From positions 28,145,470 to 28,209,469 of the forward strand of contig OY783197.1 in assembly GCA_963678675.1 (NCBI GenBank): a DNA stretch of 64,000 nucleotides, read 5' to 3'. Positions within the stretch are counted from its first letter, which is position 1. Each line of letters opens with the position of its first letter. This stretch comes from Xiphydria camelus. Lineage: Eukaryota > Arthropoda > Insecta > Hymenoptera > Xiphydriidae. A program made the translations under genes and the position numbers. Below the pieces are notes generated by a model. It saw only the letters and a program-made list of their open reading frames with translations. It made no database searches and had not been told where the DNA came from. Below are positions 27,782 through 38,575 of the stretch, one piece after another.

Positions 27782-30700
27782 AACTGCGATCGCTCGTAAA
27801 GCGAGATCCGTAGTACGTACGTTGTTCGCGTTGACGAGAAGCAAGAATTTAATGAATTTGTACATAATCGTGAGTGTATCGTATATATATATATATACCA
27901 TTCGGGAAGTAAAGTCCGCGCTAGATGAAAACTGTAAACGCGTTGCCCTGGATTCTCCGTAACAGGTGTATCTCGCAAAACTTCGTTGGATCTCACGTTA
28001 TTTTCTCTTCCCTTTTTCGCGTATACGCGCTGTCACGACAACGCGGCTCGTCGGCGTCTGAAAAATCGAAAGGGAGACAATTTCGAGAAAGTGCAAAGTG
28101 TAATAGGAAAAGAGAATGAAATCGAAGCAAGTAGCGGCGATGTCCGTAATTTTAAGTTAATTCGAATTTGTTACCAGGCATTCTTGCGATTCTTTGCAGT
28201 GGCGGCGGCAGATGAGAATTAGATTCTATTTTTTAATATATAATAATTTATTTTTTACATCTCTATACACATAATGCTTTTACTTTACGATTCTCGCAGT
28301 CGAAGGCAATTTTTTTTATCGCACAAGGTTTCGGTTTCGACGTATAGTCGCACCGCGGAACCTTATTTTCCCGCGAGAGCGCCACGGGAACGAACCCTCG
28401 GAACAAATAACTTGCGCTCGACCGGAGAAACCTCCGCGTCAAAGCGTCGAGTTTAGGGAGAACTGCTCCGCGCGCGGTTTCGTCGGGTAATTCTCGCCCC
28501 TGAATAATTACGCAATATACGAAAGAAAGAATCGTAGGTAGTAGCTTTGAAGAAAAAAAAAGTGTAACCATCGATGTTAAACCTAAGAGACGATACATTA
28601 TTTATAATCTGTGATCCTACCCAGTGATATGATTGAGATCGGTAATCCTTTACGTGATTATTTAATCGATAGACTTTTTACAAACGATTGCCGTATCGGC
28701 TTACGCGATCGCGTGTTTATTTATCGACCGTCGACTCGTCGACGATATACAAACGCCCAAGTTTTCCGTTTTGCCATTGCGAGAGATTTAGTAGTCTCGT
28801 CGGTGACGATGAGCTTTTCCTGAAAACTGAGAAAAAAAAACAAACAACTTAGAGTCGCGCGCGCGTAAGGCGTACCTTATTTTTCTACCGCCGTTCGCGC
28901 GACACTGGAATAATTTGACAAATCCTGTTTCCCTCGCATCGATTCCCGACAACTGAACGACAAAACACGCAACTATATGATAGACAATACCGTATCTCCG
29001 TAAGGATCGAAATAAAGACCATATAGATGCTAAAGGAAAAAAGAAAAAACTAACAGTACTATTATAAGCAATGATATTATAGAGAATCTAGGCATTTGTT
29101 TACAACTTAGACTATAGGTGAGAACCTCTCCACGTAGAAGTTAATCGTTAGAGGAGAGAGAGAGCAGAGAAGTTACTAATTTTCTCACGAGAATCGATAA
29201 AGTCTCCTGTCGATCGGAGCAATTCCAGGAAAGGATAATACAAAGGAGAATCGTAGATCTTACAATTAGCTCAGATCCAAGAAAAAATCACACGTAATCA
29301 GTGATCAACTTCCGACGAACAATCCCAACACTGTCAAATGTTTGCGAGTGAATAATCGAGTCGAGTATTCCGTGATGATGAAGGAAAGGAGACGAGGCAG
29401 AAACCGATGGGAATAGCGATAAGCTTAAAAAGCACATAACAAAATCATTTCTGTACATTACTTTTTTATTACACGTATATTCTACCTACGAGTCAGATTT
29501 TTATACTTGTATAGTTAGAGGCTTCGCACAAAGCTGGATCTATACAAAAAGAAGAGAAACTGATTAGTGTCGATAGTATTCATTGTTTTTAGAAACTAAT
29601 TATTGAGGATATCTTCGTATCCTAAACAAGCCAAAAAATTGTGAAAAGGGAGGTCGAAATATGAAATTCTTAAATTCAACTCGAAACTCGCATCGCGAAT
29701 GCAATTATCGAAAGGTAAATCATGTTTCTCTCCACAGCAATCATGCAAGATAGTCGATAAGTCGTGAATCGATACGATCAGTACATTATGAATGTGCAAT
29801 TATTGAAATGCAAATCGTTTTGCTTTCTGCCGCAGTCGTGCGACATTAATGAAATTTACGTTACACGGTAGTACGTTAAATTTGTCCTCTTTTCGGGATA
29901 TGTAAAGGCACGCGAGTATCTAGTCAAGTGTATCGTCGGTGTCTTTATGAAGTTGATATGCCATACAGCTTTGAAAGATGGATTTTTTTTATTATTAAAG
30001 AACGCGAACTCTGATAGTCTTTAGCAGTATTATTTATAATCGTTCTCGTAAATTATTTGTACATAAAATTGCGACCCCGGAGGGTCTCCCGTTGATAAAC
30101 TGCTGCGTATGTTGTTGCAGAAGCTGGTATATAAAAGCTATTCGGAAAGATCATCTCGGTATTGTCAGTTGCGATGAATATCATTCCTTTCTCTACTCCG
30201 TCAATTTTTTTTACCTCAAATTCGCTTACTTTTCTATCATGCAAAGAAATTCTTTCCCCTTGGAGATGCAGGAATTATACTGCTCCATATAAGCATTACA
30301 CACGAGTGCGAAGCTCGATCCGTTTTGTAGCCCTGCCATCGACGATTGACGTGCAACATATATCTTTACTTGCTGCTACTACAAAACTAAATTTACATTA
30401 CCTTTTCGTGACAAATAACTTGTATCGAGTAACAGATATTTAATGTAAGAAGCGTCAGCTGTATCTACCCCATCGAATCTGATAGACCAGTCGCAAGTTG
30501 GACATCAAATGATCAGACCTTAAATTGTATATACTTAAAGGGATCCGATGCCCCAATTAAGCGCTCATAAAATACGTACGCTCTCTCTTTCAATAAAATT
30601 TGGAGTCGATACTTACGCTATTAATGACTCTAAATTTTACCAAAAGATGTATTATTTTACAAGCGCTGGAATTAGATAAATTCCTTAAAGACAGTTGAAT

Positions 30701-31292
30701 AGCACCAAAAACTCTCATCGCATAGCGATGTTAGTGTAATAGGTTTTAGAGAATCAGGTATAATATATAAATATATACATATAATGCTACGATGCCGAGT
30801 GTGTATGTATATGCGCGCGCGTGGTCCTGGGATATTTCTGTGTGTGTGTAAATCGATGATACCATCATTATACATTGTACACGTAGATTACAGATAAATC
30901 TGTCGTACTGTTAGTCAGTACTTGGAAAGCATTGTATAGATGATCTTGATGAATATAATTATATTGAATGGGCTAAAGTCGTTTGTTCTTTATTTTTTGT
31001 CAAGTTCCTACCTTTCGTTGTTACGCTGCATAAAAAAAAAGGGAAAGCTCTGGTAAAAATGATCGAAGACCAGCCTTTGCGATGTAAAAATGGAATTAGT
31101 ACGTATTTTATTTTCAATTTACATTAATTCATCATGATAATTTGACCATCTGTACAAACCGCGATATAGCAGTACACCTGTGTAACCAATTTCCTATATC
31201 GCCACCGCCACTACGTGACTAAATAAAATATCAGAAGTCGACATTTAAAAACTCTTTAATCCATAAGGACGTCTAGCGAATGGAGGACTTAC
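27782..31292. other. AT-rich stretch between convergent genes; probable long 3'UTRs
   Basis: The blue cheese stop (plus strand) and the CXC/C2HC gene stop (minus strand) face each other across 3.5 kb. No frame here looks coding. AATAAA hexamers on the plus strand near 29009 and 30593 could end an extended blue cheese 3'UTR. TTTATT (AATAAA on the minus strand) at 31107-31112 could end the opposing gene. A small TA repeat lies near 27883-27898. I see no transposon or RNA gene. Confidence 0.45.
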
Positions 31293-32998
31293 TCATACTT
31301 TTTTACAGCAAGCTTGATGCTTTTTAATTCGACCTGGATAGAATGTTCGGTTGCAAAGTTCGCAACGAACGAGGTTCGCTTTATGCGATTCCCAATCGAC
31401 TTCCGGTGTGTAAATACCTAAAAAAAATTGTTAAGTATAACGCGAGTTCTAGGATGCTGCATTTTATTCATGTTTGAACGAAACAAGTATGGACCCTTTA
31501 TATCTATGAGACTCCAAATTAAATGAAATTAATTAAAATTACCCTCAGGAGGTGTCGGAGTGGCTTCTCTTGGTAAAGGTGGCAATAAAGGCATATCCTC
31601 CCTTTTTAATACTACAGTCGGTATATCAGTCAATGTATTATCGTTATGGCTAGAACTTCGAACCGGAGTCCGCGGCAATTCTTTCGTAGGTTTCATTGGA
31701 TTCGATTCTCTGTTCTATAAGAAAAGCAGCACACAATGTGGGTGATGCAAAAAAATCCGTAAAAAAATTCCTTTCGTCTGATTTTTATTAATCGTTGGAA
31801 TTTACCTCAGAGTTTGATGAAATTGCAGAATTGTTCGTTTGGTTCTCCTCTACTACTTCTACGTCAGAAACAGTCATAGCGCTATTCGACGCGTCTACAG
31901 CGTGGGGCTTTGCTACTCCTTGTTTCCGTCTTCTGGGCGGTGCAATTTGTTTCTGCATATCATTCCTCCCTGCTTTGCCTTGTGGTTTCTTCGCTTCGAC
32001 TGTCACCTTCAATGATTTCTCTTCTGTGGATGTCGAATAACTTCTTCTGTTTCGCGTTACCGCTGCCGCTGCTTCTGATTTTTTAAGTTCCTCTTCGTTG
32101 GACATTGATCTACATTTCCTGCCATTTTCTGGCTCTGCTAATTTCTCCGTCACCTTATGAGAGCCCTTTTTAGTCTTTGCACCAGTTTCCAACGCTGTTT
32201 TCTTTTTAGTGTTCTTCATTTTTCTCTTTGTTACTTTCTCCAATTCCACCTCAGCATCCTCGGAATCGTACGTTAAAAATTGCTTGGGATTATCAAAACG
32301 AATGGTCATATTTTCATAATCCTTGTCACCGATGGAGTATTCGTGCATTCGAGCCGTAGCTCCTTCAGGACTAAACAAGCTTCTGTTTTTCTGCGGTTCT
32401 TGTGCTCGGATATCAGCTAGTCGGATATTTCCTATTTCTTTCAATACGTCTGGACGGTCTGGACGATTGGGAAAAGGCTCAATATTAGTTATTTTCACCT
32501 GAGTTTCTTTGGCACTGGCGTACCCTCGATCGACTTCTTGGTTCTCCTTGTCGACCGTCTTTTGCATCTGATTCTGACACACGGCGACTTTACAATTACA
32601 GCCTGGGCCACAATTGGCGTCTTTCTTGACGCAACCACATATCCTGTTACTGCAATTTCCTTTGCAGTTACAGCCTTTATTGAGTCTTTGTTGAGGACTC
32701 TTTGTGGATTGCTGCTGAGCATGATTTAAAACTGTCACAGGTTGAACTCGAAGGGCATTGAGTTCAGCTTGCAACAGTTTTAAATCATTCTTCAGGCGAG
32801 CATTCTCTGCCAATACTTCGTCCTCGAGGGTTTGGGTCGATGTGTCCCTTTTGCTGAAAAGAAACATTCAAGTAAAACGTCAGATTTTTACTTACGTTCG
32901 TTTGTAAATCACTCGTTAATATCGAATAATGACTGTCGATAAGCATGCAATATATACCTATCTAATAATTTTCCTTTACGAGTTCTCACTTTACTCAT
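31293..32998 (-). CDS. CXC-domain and C2HC zinc-finger protein (KIF4-tail-like, no motor)
   Basis: Model: complement(join(31293..31417, 31543..31714, 31806..32853, 32958..32998)), 1386 nt, 461 aa, GT-AG introns in phase. An in-frame TAG 15 bases before the ATG supports the start, so there is no upstream motor domain in this transcript. Order: a basic N-terminus, a short coiled coil (about 22-50), a CXC cysteine-rich domain (C75, C77, C81, C86, C88, C95, C99, C101, C106; CNCKGNCSN...CGC), a long Lys/Glu-rich linker, a Pro-rich stretch (PLLPPLP), then a C2HC finger at the very end (C439, C442, H454, C457 or C458). The CXC spacing most resembles the tail of chromokinesin KIF4, where it lies after the motor and binds an iron-sulfur cluster; tesmin/LIN54 proteins have two such repeats and differ. 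A nuclear role is inferred. The specific orthologue is not recognised. Confidence 0.82.
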
Positions 32999-33340
32999 GA
33001 TTGCTTTATCCTATACTGCTCAACACGAACTGTCTTTTCTCAAGGATTATCGGGAACGTTTTTTTTCCGAAAGGTAAGTATACCTATACTTATAGGATTC
33101 AAGCGGACCGACGGTTTGAAAGGTTTGAAAAGTCAACGTCGACACGCGAGTCCGACGACCATCGACAAACCAACAACTAGAAAGCAACGAGTCGGTTAAA
33201 AAGCATTCCAATAAAATTGAAAATTTATCGCAGATAAATATCTTTTATCCGACAATATCGCAATGCAGTGAATTGGTCACACATTTGAAGAATCAAAATA
33301 TAAATAAAATTTCTATTTCGTACTTTCAACGCTACGTTAA
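32999..33340 (-). promoter_or_regulatory. probable upstream region of the CXC/C2HC gene
   Basis: The short flank between the minus-strand start codon and the transposon edge at 33341 must hold the 5'UTR and core promoter unless the transposon displaced it. No distinct promoter motif is visible. The element therefore lies within about 350 bases of the start codon. Confidence 0.35.
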
Positions 33341-33602
33341 GGGGCCCGAACACTGTAAAATTTTCGAAAAATCGATTTTTTTTTATTTGCTAAATCAATA
33401 GCTTAGACATCGAAGAACATGTATGTAAAGTTTCAAACAAAAATTCGAACTCTAAGTATTTCAAAAGAGCGCCAGACGCTGACGTGTCGGCTGAGCATAT
33501 TTGGCGTTTCGGAGCACTGTGCGCGTATGGTAAATTCTCCTGTTTGCTTTGCTTATTCTAGCTCAAAAAAAAAATCATAGATGGCAGCATGATTGCAGAA
33601 GT

Positions 33603-33816
33603 TTTGGCGAAAAGAGCGATCGCCATGTTATCGGCGGAGCGTTTCGTCCCGGAGTCGGCCTGTGGACTCGTCAGTAAGGCTAGGCCGACTCCTGCCTTAG
33701 ACGCTCTGTGTGCTCTGTCCTCCGTGGTTGTCGAACAGCTTCGGTCTTATGTAGAAACGTACTCGTGTTCGACCACTAGTGAGAAAGGCAGCGCCATCTG
33801 GTGGCGGGCCGCCACA
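33603..33816 (-). repeat. LTR of the TRIM (3' LTR in element orientation)
   Basis: 214 bp, identical in sequence to 34385-34598. Read on the minus strand it begins TGTGGCGG and is directly preceded by the polypurine tract. Confidence 0.85.
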
Positions 33817-33960
33817 GTACTCCCCCCAGTGACGGCTGCTGGAGGCAGGCGTAACGATGTGGAAGATGGTGGTGTGCGTGGCGATGGCTGTGTAGCGTGG
33901 TTCTATGTGACTGGGACATCGTGAGTTGGAAATTCCGCCGGTGTTCGTCGCAGCGTGTGA

Positions 33961-34290
33961 GAGATCGATCCTGTGTGTGTGTGTGTGTGTGATGATGCGG
34001 CTGCTGCCTGCGTGGGTCCAGCATGGCCGTGTGTGTGCGTGCGCTGGTCTGGGGCTGCTGCCTGCGTGGGTCTAGCATGGCCTTGTGTGTGAGCGCTGGT
34101 GCTGTGGCTGCTGCCTGCGTGGGTCTAGCATGGCCGTGTGTGTGTGCGCTGGCATGGCTGGTGCTCTGGGGCGTCGTGGCCGTGTGTGTGTGGCTGGTGC
34201 TGTGAGCGTCGTGGCCGTGTGCGTGAGCACTGGTGTGGCTGGTGCTGGCTGAGAGCGTCGTGGCCGTGTGCGTGTGGTTGGCTCTGCTTC
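33961..34290. repeat. degenerate GT-rich minisatellite inside the TRIM
   Basis: The interior holds about three near-identical copies of a unit containing GCTGCTGCCTGCGTGGGTC followed by AGCATGGCC (near 34002, 34052 and 34103), then shorter GTCGTGGCCGTGTG copies, with (TG)n tracts between. It is non-coding. It probably arose by slippage and may differ in length between copies of the family. Confidence 0.75.
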
Positions 34291-34384
34291 CGGATGAAGG
34301 TGTCCTATCATGGGAGTTCCTTGGTCCAGAAGGTATGCTGCAGGAATGATGATCTTCTCCGCTGCATCACGTCGGGGTCACCAC

Positions 34385-34598
34385 TTTGGCGAAAAGAGCG
34401 ATCGCCATGTTATCGGCGGAGCGTTTCGTCCCGGAGTCGGCCTGTGGACTCGTCAGTAAGGCTAGGCCGACTCCTGCCTTAGACGCTCTGTGTGCTCTGT
34501 CCTCCGTGGTTGTCGAACAGCTTCGGTCTTATGTAGAAACGTACTCGTGTTCGACCACTAGTGAGAAAGGCAGCGCCATCTGGTGGCGGGCCGCCACA
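34385..34598 (-). repeat. LTR of the TRIM (5' LTR in element orientation)
   Basis: 214 bp, identical to 33603-33816. The primer-binding-like site lies one base beyond its inner end (34366-34383, minus strand). Confidence 0.85.
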
Positions 34599-34749
34599 AA
34601 GTATATACACACATATACTTGTGTATACATGTATACATTACGGTAAACATAACCTTAAATTTAGTGAAAACAACGTGCTCTTGTTTTGTTGTCGAAATTT
34701 CTTATTCTCGTGTTTTTCAAAGTTAAATTCTTGTGTTTATTTTTGAATA

Positions 34750-36468
34750 ATGGGTAGAAGAAATAAAAGACACTGTGCTGGTAAGCCGACAAACAGAAGT
34801 GATAGAAAAAAACAAAGAGTTGGTCCAGAAAATAGATATGTTGCAGAGAAAGTGACGGTGAATACTAGTACATCTGAGCAGAAGCTCAATACTTCTTTTG
34901 AGGATTCTGACGTGTCGATCGATCCAAGTGTTTCTTATAGAGTCATCAATTTTTTATCTATTTTTTCAAAGCTAAGCCAAGTAGTAAAATGTAAAACATG
35001 TGGAGGAGACGTGGAGTTCTCTGAAACTGCGAGCAGAGGATTGGGTTTCAATTTAATAATGACGTGTAAAAAGTGTAATCCAACGAAAATCCCTTCTTGC
35101 CCTAACATAAAAAACGCTTTCGAAGTCAATCGTAGATGTGTTTTTGCCATGAGGATGCTTGGAGTCTCTCAAGCCGGAGCCGAAAAATTTTGCGCTTTCA
35201 TGGACCTTCCTCGGCCTCTCTTTCCGAAAACGTATGCTGAATTGACCGAAATCGTTAGAAACGCTACAGAAAAGGTAAAAGATATGTCAATCAAGAGTGC
35301 AGGTGATGAAGAAAAACGGTTAACGTTGGAGAAAAATACAGATTTCGTCGGATTGACCGTCTCAGGCGATGGCAGTTGGCGGAAACGTGGTTTCAGTTCT
35401 TTACATGGCGTGGTTTCCCTAATCGGATATCGTAGTAACAAAGTGCTTGATTTTACGGTTAAATCCTCACATTGCCATGCATGCTCTTTGTGGAAAAATA
35501 AAAAAGGTACAGCTGAGTACGATTTATGGTACGAAGAGCACAAGGAATCGTGCGATGCGAATCACGTTGGTCCCTCTGGAAATATGGAGCCGCACGCTAT
35601 GGTTGAGATGTTTCAAAGGTCGGAACAATTGCATCAAGTAAAGTATGAGTGTTACGTCGGCGACGGCGATTCCAAGACATATAATAAAGTCGTCGAGAAT
35701 GTTCCTTATGATGTGACGAAAAAAGAATGCGTCAATCATGTATCCAAACGCATGGGTACTCGATTGCGCAATTGCAAAAAAACCACTAAAGGTCTTGGAG
35801 GCAGGGGTAAGCTTACTGATAAGCTTATTAAGGATCTTACCCTTTATTACGGGTTAGCTATAAGGCGCAACAATGATTCTTTAGAGAATATGAAAAAAGC
35901 CATGTGGGCAACCTTTTTACATAAATCCTCGACCGATTCACATCCAAGGCACGAAAATTGCCCGGAAGGTCTGGCATCTTGGTGCCAATGGCAAAAGGCT
36001 CGCGCGCTCGGAAAACTGAAAGGTTTTAAACACGAATCTGCATTACCCCAAGACGTTCTGGATGCTATAAAGCCGATATATACCGATCTCAGTCGTGACG
36101 ATCTTTTAAAACGATGCTTGGGTGCTTTCAATCAGAATAATAACGAAAGCTTCAACAACATTATCTGGAAATTCGCGCCGAAATCAACGTTCAGTGGAGT
36201 AAGAACTGTACATATTGCAGCAAACATAGCTACTATTATATTTAATAATGGTCACACAGCACTTCTACGTGTGTTAGAATTCATGGGAGTCCGTATCGGA
36301 ATGAATCTTTACGATTACTGTCAAAAGATTGACAAAGAACGCATCAATTACGCGAATCGTCATACACGGGCAAACACGCGTGAAGGACGTTTGCATGCCC
36401 AGGAATTGCGCCAAAAACAAATGATGGATGCGGAAGAGCTGCTCTACGGCCCTGGGATTGCCGAGTAA
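34750..36468 (+). CDS. Mutator-like transposase
   Basis: Single open frame of 572 aa with its own ATG and stop, centred in the transposon. A C2C2 zinc motif (C81, C84, C106, C109) lies in the N-terminal DNA-binding part. The catalytic core resembles the insect 'Mutator-like transposase' family. Likely acidic triad: D207 in VSGDGSW, D305 or D307 in VGDGDSKTY, and E466 in NNNESFNN. The family segments KKECVNHVSKRMGTRLR and the C-terminal LLYGPGI are also present. No frameshift or stop interrupts it. The gene is AT-rich compared with neighbouring host genes. The TRIM sits in its 5' leader and may affect its expression. Confidence 0.9.
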   Translation: MGRRNKRHCAGKPTNRSDRKKQRVGPENRYVAEKVTVNTSTSEQKLNTSFEDSDVSIDPSVSYRVINFLSIFSKLSQVVKCKTCGGDVEFSETASRGLGFNLIMTCKKCNPTKIPSCPNIKNAFEVNRRCVFAMRMLGVSQAGAEKFCAFMDLPRPLFPKTYAELTEIVRNATEKVKDMSIKSAGDEEKRLTLEKNTDFVGLTVSGDGSWRKRGFSSLHGVVSLIGYRSNKVLDFTVKSSHCHACSLWKNKKGTAEYDLWYEEHKESCDANHVGPSGNMEPHAMVEMFQRSEQLHQVKYECYVGDGDSKTYNKVVENVPYDVTKKECVNHVSKRMGTRLRNCKKTTKGLGGRGKLTDKLIKDLTLYYGLAIRRNNDSLENMKKAMWATFLHKSSTDSHPRHENCPEGLASWCQWQKARALGKLKGFKHESALPQDVLDAIKPIYTDLSRDDLLKRCLGAFNQNNNESFNNIIWKFAPKSTFSGVRTVHIAANIATIIFNNGHTALLRVLEFMGVRIGMNLYDYCQKIDKERINYANRHTRANTREGRLHAQELRQKQMMDAEELLYGPGIAE

Positions 36469-37056
36469 CAAAATAAATCACGTAAGACCTTTTTTACTAC
36501 CTTTTTTAATTCGATTTGCCCCTTTCAAAACTTAAAACGCGATTATCTCGAAACCATGTTTTTTGACCGCGTTGACAGCATAACTGGAAAAGTTTTTATC
36601 CGATCGACCTGATTCAAATTGCATTCTATTCGGGAATAGTGTCGCTTCTGCTCGACGTAGCCGTTTTTCGATATATGCCAAACTTTTTTTTTTATAAATA
36701 ATTTAGTGCAAAATTTTACGCGAAAAAAAAACTTTTTCTTCAAACAGCCGCCATTTTTTTTCTAATCAATATTTTTAAAATCCCCTACGTCAAACAGTAG
36801 CCAGTAATGTATATTTCAAGAATATTTTTTGTTTTTTGCTCTAGGAGGCTCCGTTTTGCTGATTTGCTGTCAACGCGACAAGGGTCATTTTAAAAAGGCG
36901 CCATTTTGGATCAGCTACAGAATACAAACATGGCCGCCAAAAAAAAAAATTTTTTTTCGATAATCTAAACATTTATTAACATATGTGTAAAGTTTCATGT
37001 AAATCGGAACGTCCGTTTTTTTTAATAAATAAAATAAAAATCATGAAAAATCGCAG
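36469..37056. other. 3' non-coding part of the Mutator-like element
   Basis: AT-rich sequence between the transposase stop and the right terminal repeat, with several A and T homopolymer runs. It has no separate gene. It probably holds the 3'UTR and subterminal transposase-binding sequence. Confidence 0.6.
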
Positions 37057-37079
37057 TTTACAGTGTTCGGGCCCCTTAA

Positions 37080-38575
37080 ACCGAGTATACACTCCTCCCA
37101 TAACGCGATAAAGTTGCAATGTATATCCGACTTCAGCCGAGCGGGCCGAGCCGTAATCATGCGAGTGACATCGAACGCGGAGGACCAATAGAATTCTACC
37201 TATAGACTGAATAAATCCACAGCAACTTTTCGAATATCGCATTTGCCGAGCGCAACGCGGGGCATTAACGGGTCATGTGCATCGTTTACGCGATTACACT
37301 TTTATCGAACGTTGTTGTATGCAGTTAGCGGAAAGACGAAAAAAGAGCTGTTGCCTCTCCTCGCGGTTCAAAAGAAAGCTCGCTCGTCGTCGACGTATTG
37401 CAAGACGCGAAAACATTCTCGATGTACAGATATTCCGCGCGCCTGTGTGGGTGAGATTTATCGGGAGTACCCGCCAAAAGATATCTCCCACCCCCAGAGA
37501 TACGCAATTACCGCGGATGCTGCATCGTTGAAGTCCCATCGAACCAGTGCAAAAATGCAATCAATTGCGAAAATCAACGTCAGACGACGCCAGAAGATGC
37601 TTCTCCGTCATATCGTGATAACGCGCATACGATATTCCGAGTGCAGTTGCATCTCCATTCGACGATATACCTAGCATTAGGCGTTCCAATCGCGCTCCAG
37701 AAACGCGCTCCTTCGGCCGCGAACGATGACAACACCGATTCGGCTGCTGCAGCGAATATACGTATACATCTCGCCGATGCAATAACAACGCGCGATGCAC
37801 TCCCTTCCCGATCTTGCAACACTAATTGTCGACGAACATTTATCTCACAGATTCACTCGGCCGAAATGCCCGCGTTTAACGATAACTTTAGTACCGCACC
37901 GCGTACGGTGGCACGAGCACCGCGCTCAGCATTCGCATTGTACATTTTAACGTCCAGGAGACGTCCGCGCGCCGCTTATCTAGCCTCCAACTGTTTAGAG
38001 GGAGCGCCGCGCCGCCCGTCTAATAGTCTAGCGCCGGCGGGAGAAGAGAAAAAGAAGAAGGAACGGCGCGGCGACTAGTTCCTTCTTTCTTTCCGCGGTA
38101 GTGTCTAAAGCGAACGATTAGATAAGCTTCGGTTCATAGTGCGTCCGAGAAGCAGACCTCATAAGAGACCGAGATCCCCGAGGACCGGCCTCAGTTAACG
38201 CCGCGTGTGCGTTACCAGCGAATGCGTACCTTTCTTCACGAGCGAAGACGAGAGCCACTCGCCGCAGAGTGAGTGCAGTGTCTGTGTCGCGACATCACTG
38301 TGCAGGGTCGTTCTCGGAACGAGCCTTCGCGCGCGCGACTACCGGAGCCCTCCCGGCAACCGTTCACCCTCCGGCACGGCCAGTTGCCGGAAGTCATTCG
38401 CGACGAGGAAGACCACCCTTGGCGAGGTATGAATTCGCCCCGCGCCGTTTCCTCCCCGTTCGCTTCAGAGTCTTCGCGCTGAGCCTATCGAGACTACCAG
38501 TAACGCGACCCCTACTCGTGCCAGGGAGTCTTCCAACGTCGTCCACCTACCCGGTCCAGCCGAACCGCAGGCAAA
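37080..38575 (+). promoter_or_regulatory. upstream region and 5' leader of the ATP-grasp-like gene
   Basis: The sequence becomes strongly CpG-rich from about 37900, consistent with a promoter. Frames here are shadows. A short upstream ORF of 17 codons starts at 38429. The sequence GAG|GTATGA at 38426 also looks like a splice donor, so the leader may be spliced. No TATA box is evident. Confidence 0.35.
38429..38482 (+). other. possible upstream ORF (17 aa)
   Basis: An ATG-to-stop frame in the leader about 100 bases before the main start. If this segment is kept in the mRNA it could dampen translation. It would be removed if the GTATGA overlapping its ATG is used as a donor. Confidence 0.3.

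Larger units (their letters stand above)
33603..34598 (-). mobile_element. TRIM-type non-autonomous LTR retrotransposon nested in the Mutator-like element
   Basis: Two 214-bp direct repeats (33603-33816 and 34385-34598) are identical as far as I can align them. They flank a 568-bp non-coding interior. On the minus strand each repeat begins TGTGGCGGCC. A primer-binding-like TGGTGACCCCGACGTGATG follows the first LTR after one base (34383 downwards). A G-rich purine tract, ACTGGGGGGAGTAC, directly precedes the second (33817-33830). The insertion is flanked by AAGT on both sides (33599-33602, 34599-34602). No gag or pol is present, so it must move with proteins supplied by another element, possibly of BEL/Pao or Gypsy type. 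LTR identity implies very recent insertion. Confidence 0.85.
33341..37075 (+). mobile_element. Mutator-like DNA transposon, apparently intact but carrying a TRIM insertion
   Basis: The element is bounded by perfect 19-bp terminal inverted repeats, GGGGCCCGAACACTGTAAA at 33341-33359 and its reverse complement at 37057-37075. Both ends are directly flanked by TTAA (33337-33340 and 37076-37079), which is either part of the terminal repeat or a 4-bp target duplication. Total length is 3735 bp. Removing the nested TRIM and its duplicated AAGT leaves about 2.7 kb with a single transposase frame. Complete ends and an open frame suggest a young copy. The usual 8-9 bp Mutator target duplication is not seen. 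Confidence 0.85.

Noticed and set aside
33961..34290. CRISPR-like or regularly spaced repeat array
   Set aside because: Repeats are degenerate GT-rich minisatellite units with irregular spacing inside a retrotransposon in a eukaryotic genome.
33341..37075. piggyBac identity suggested by the TTAA flanks
   Set aside because: The transposase has the Mutator-like core (GDGSW, GDGDSKTY, NNNESFNN) and none of the piggyBac motifs. The terminal repeats do not begin CCC/CCT as usual for piggyBac.
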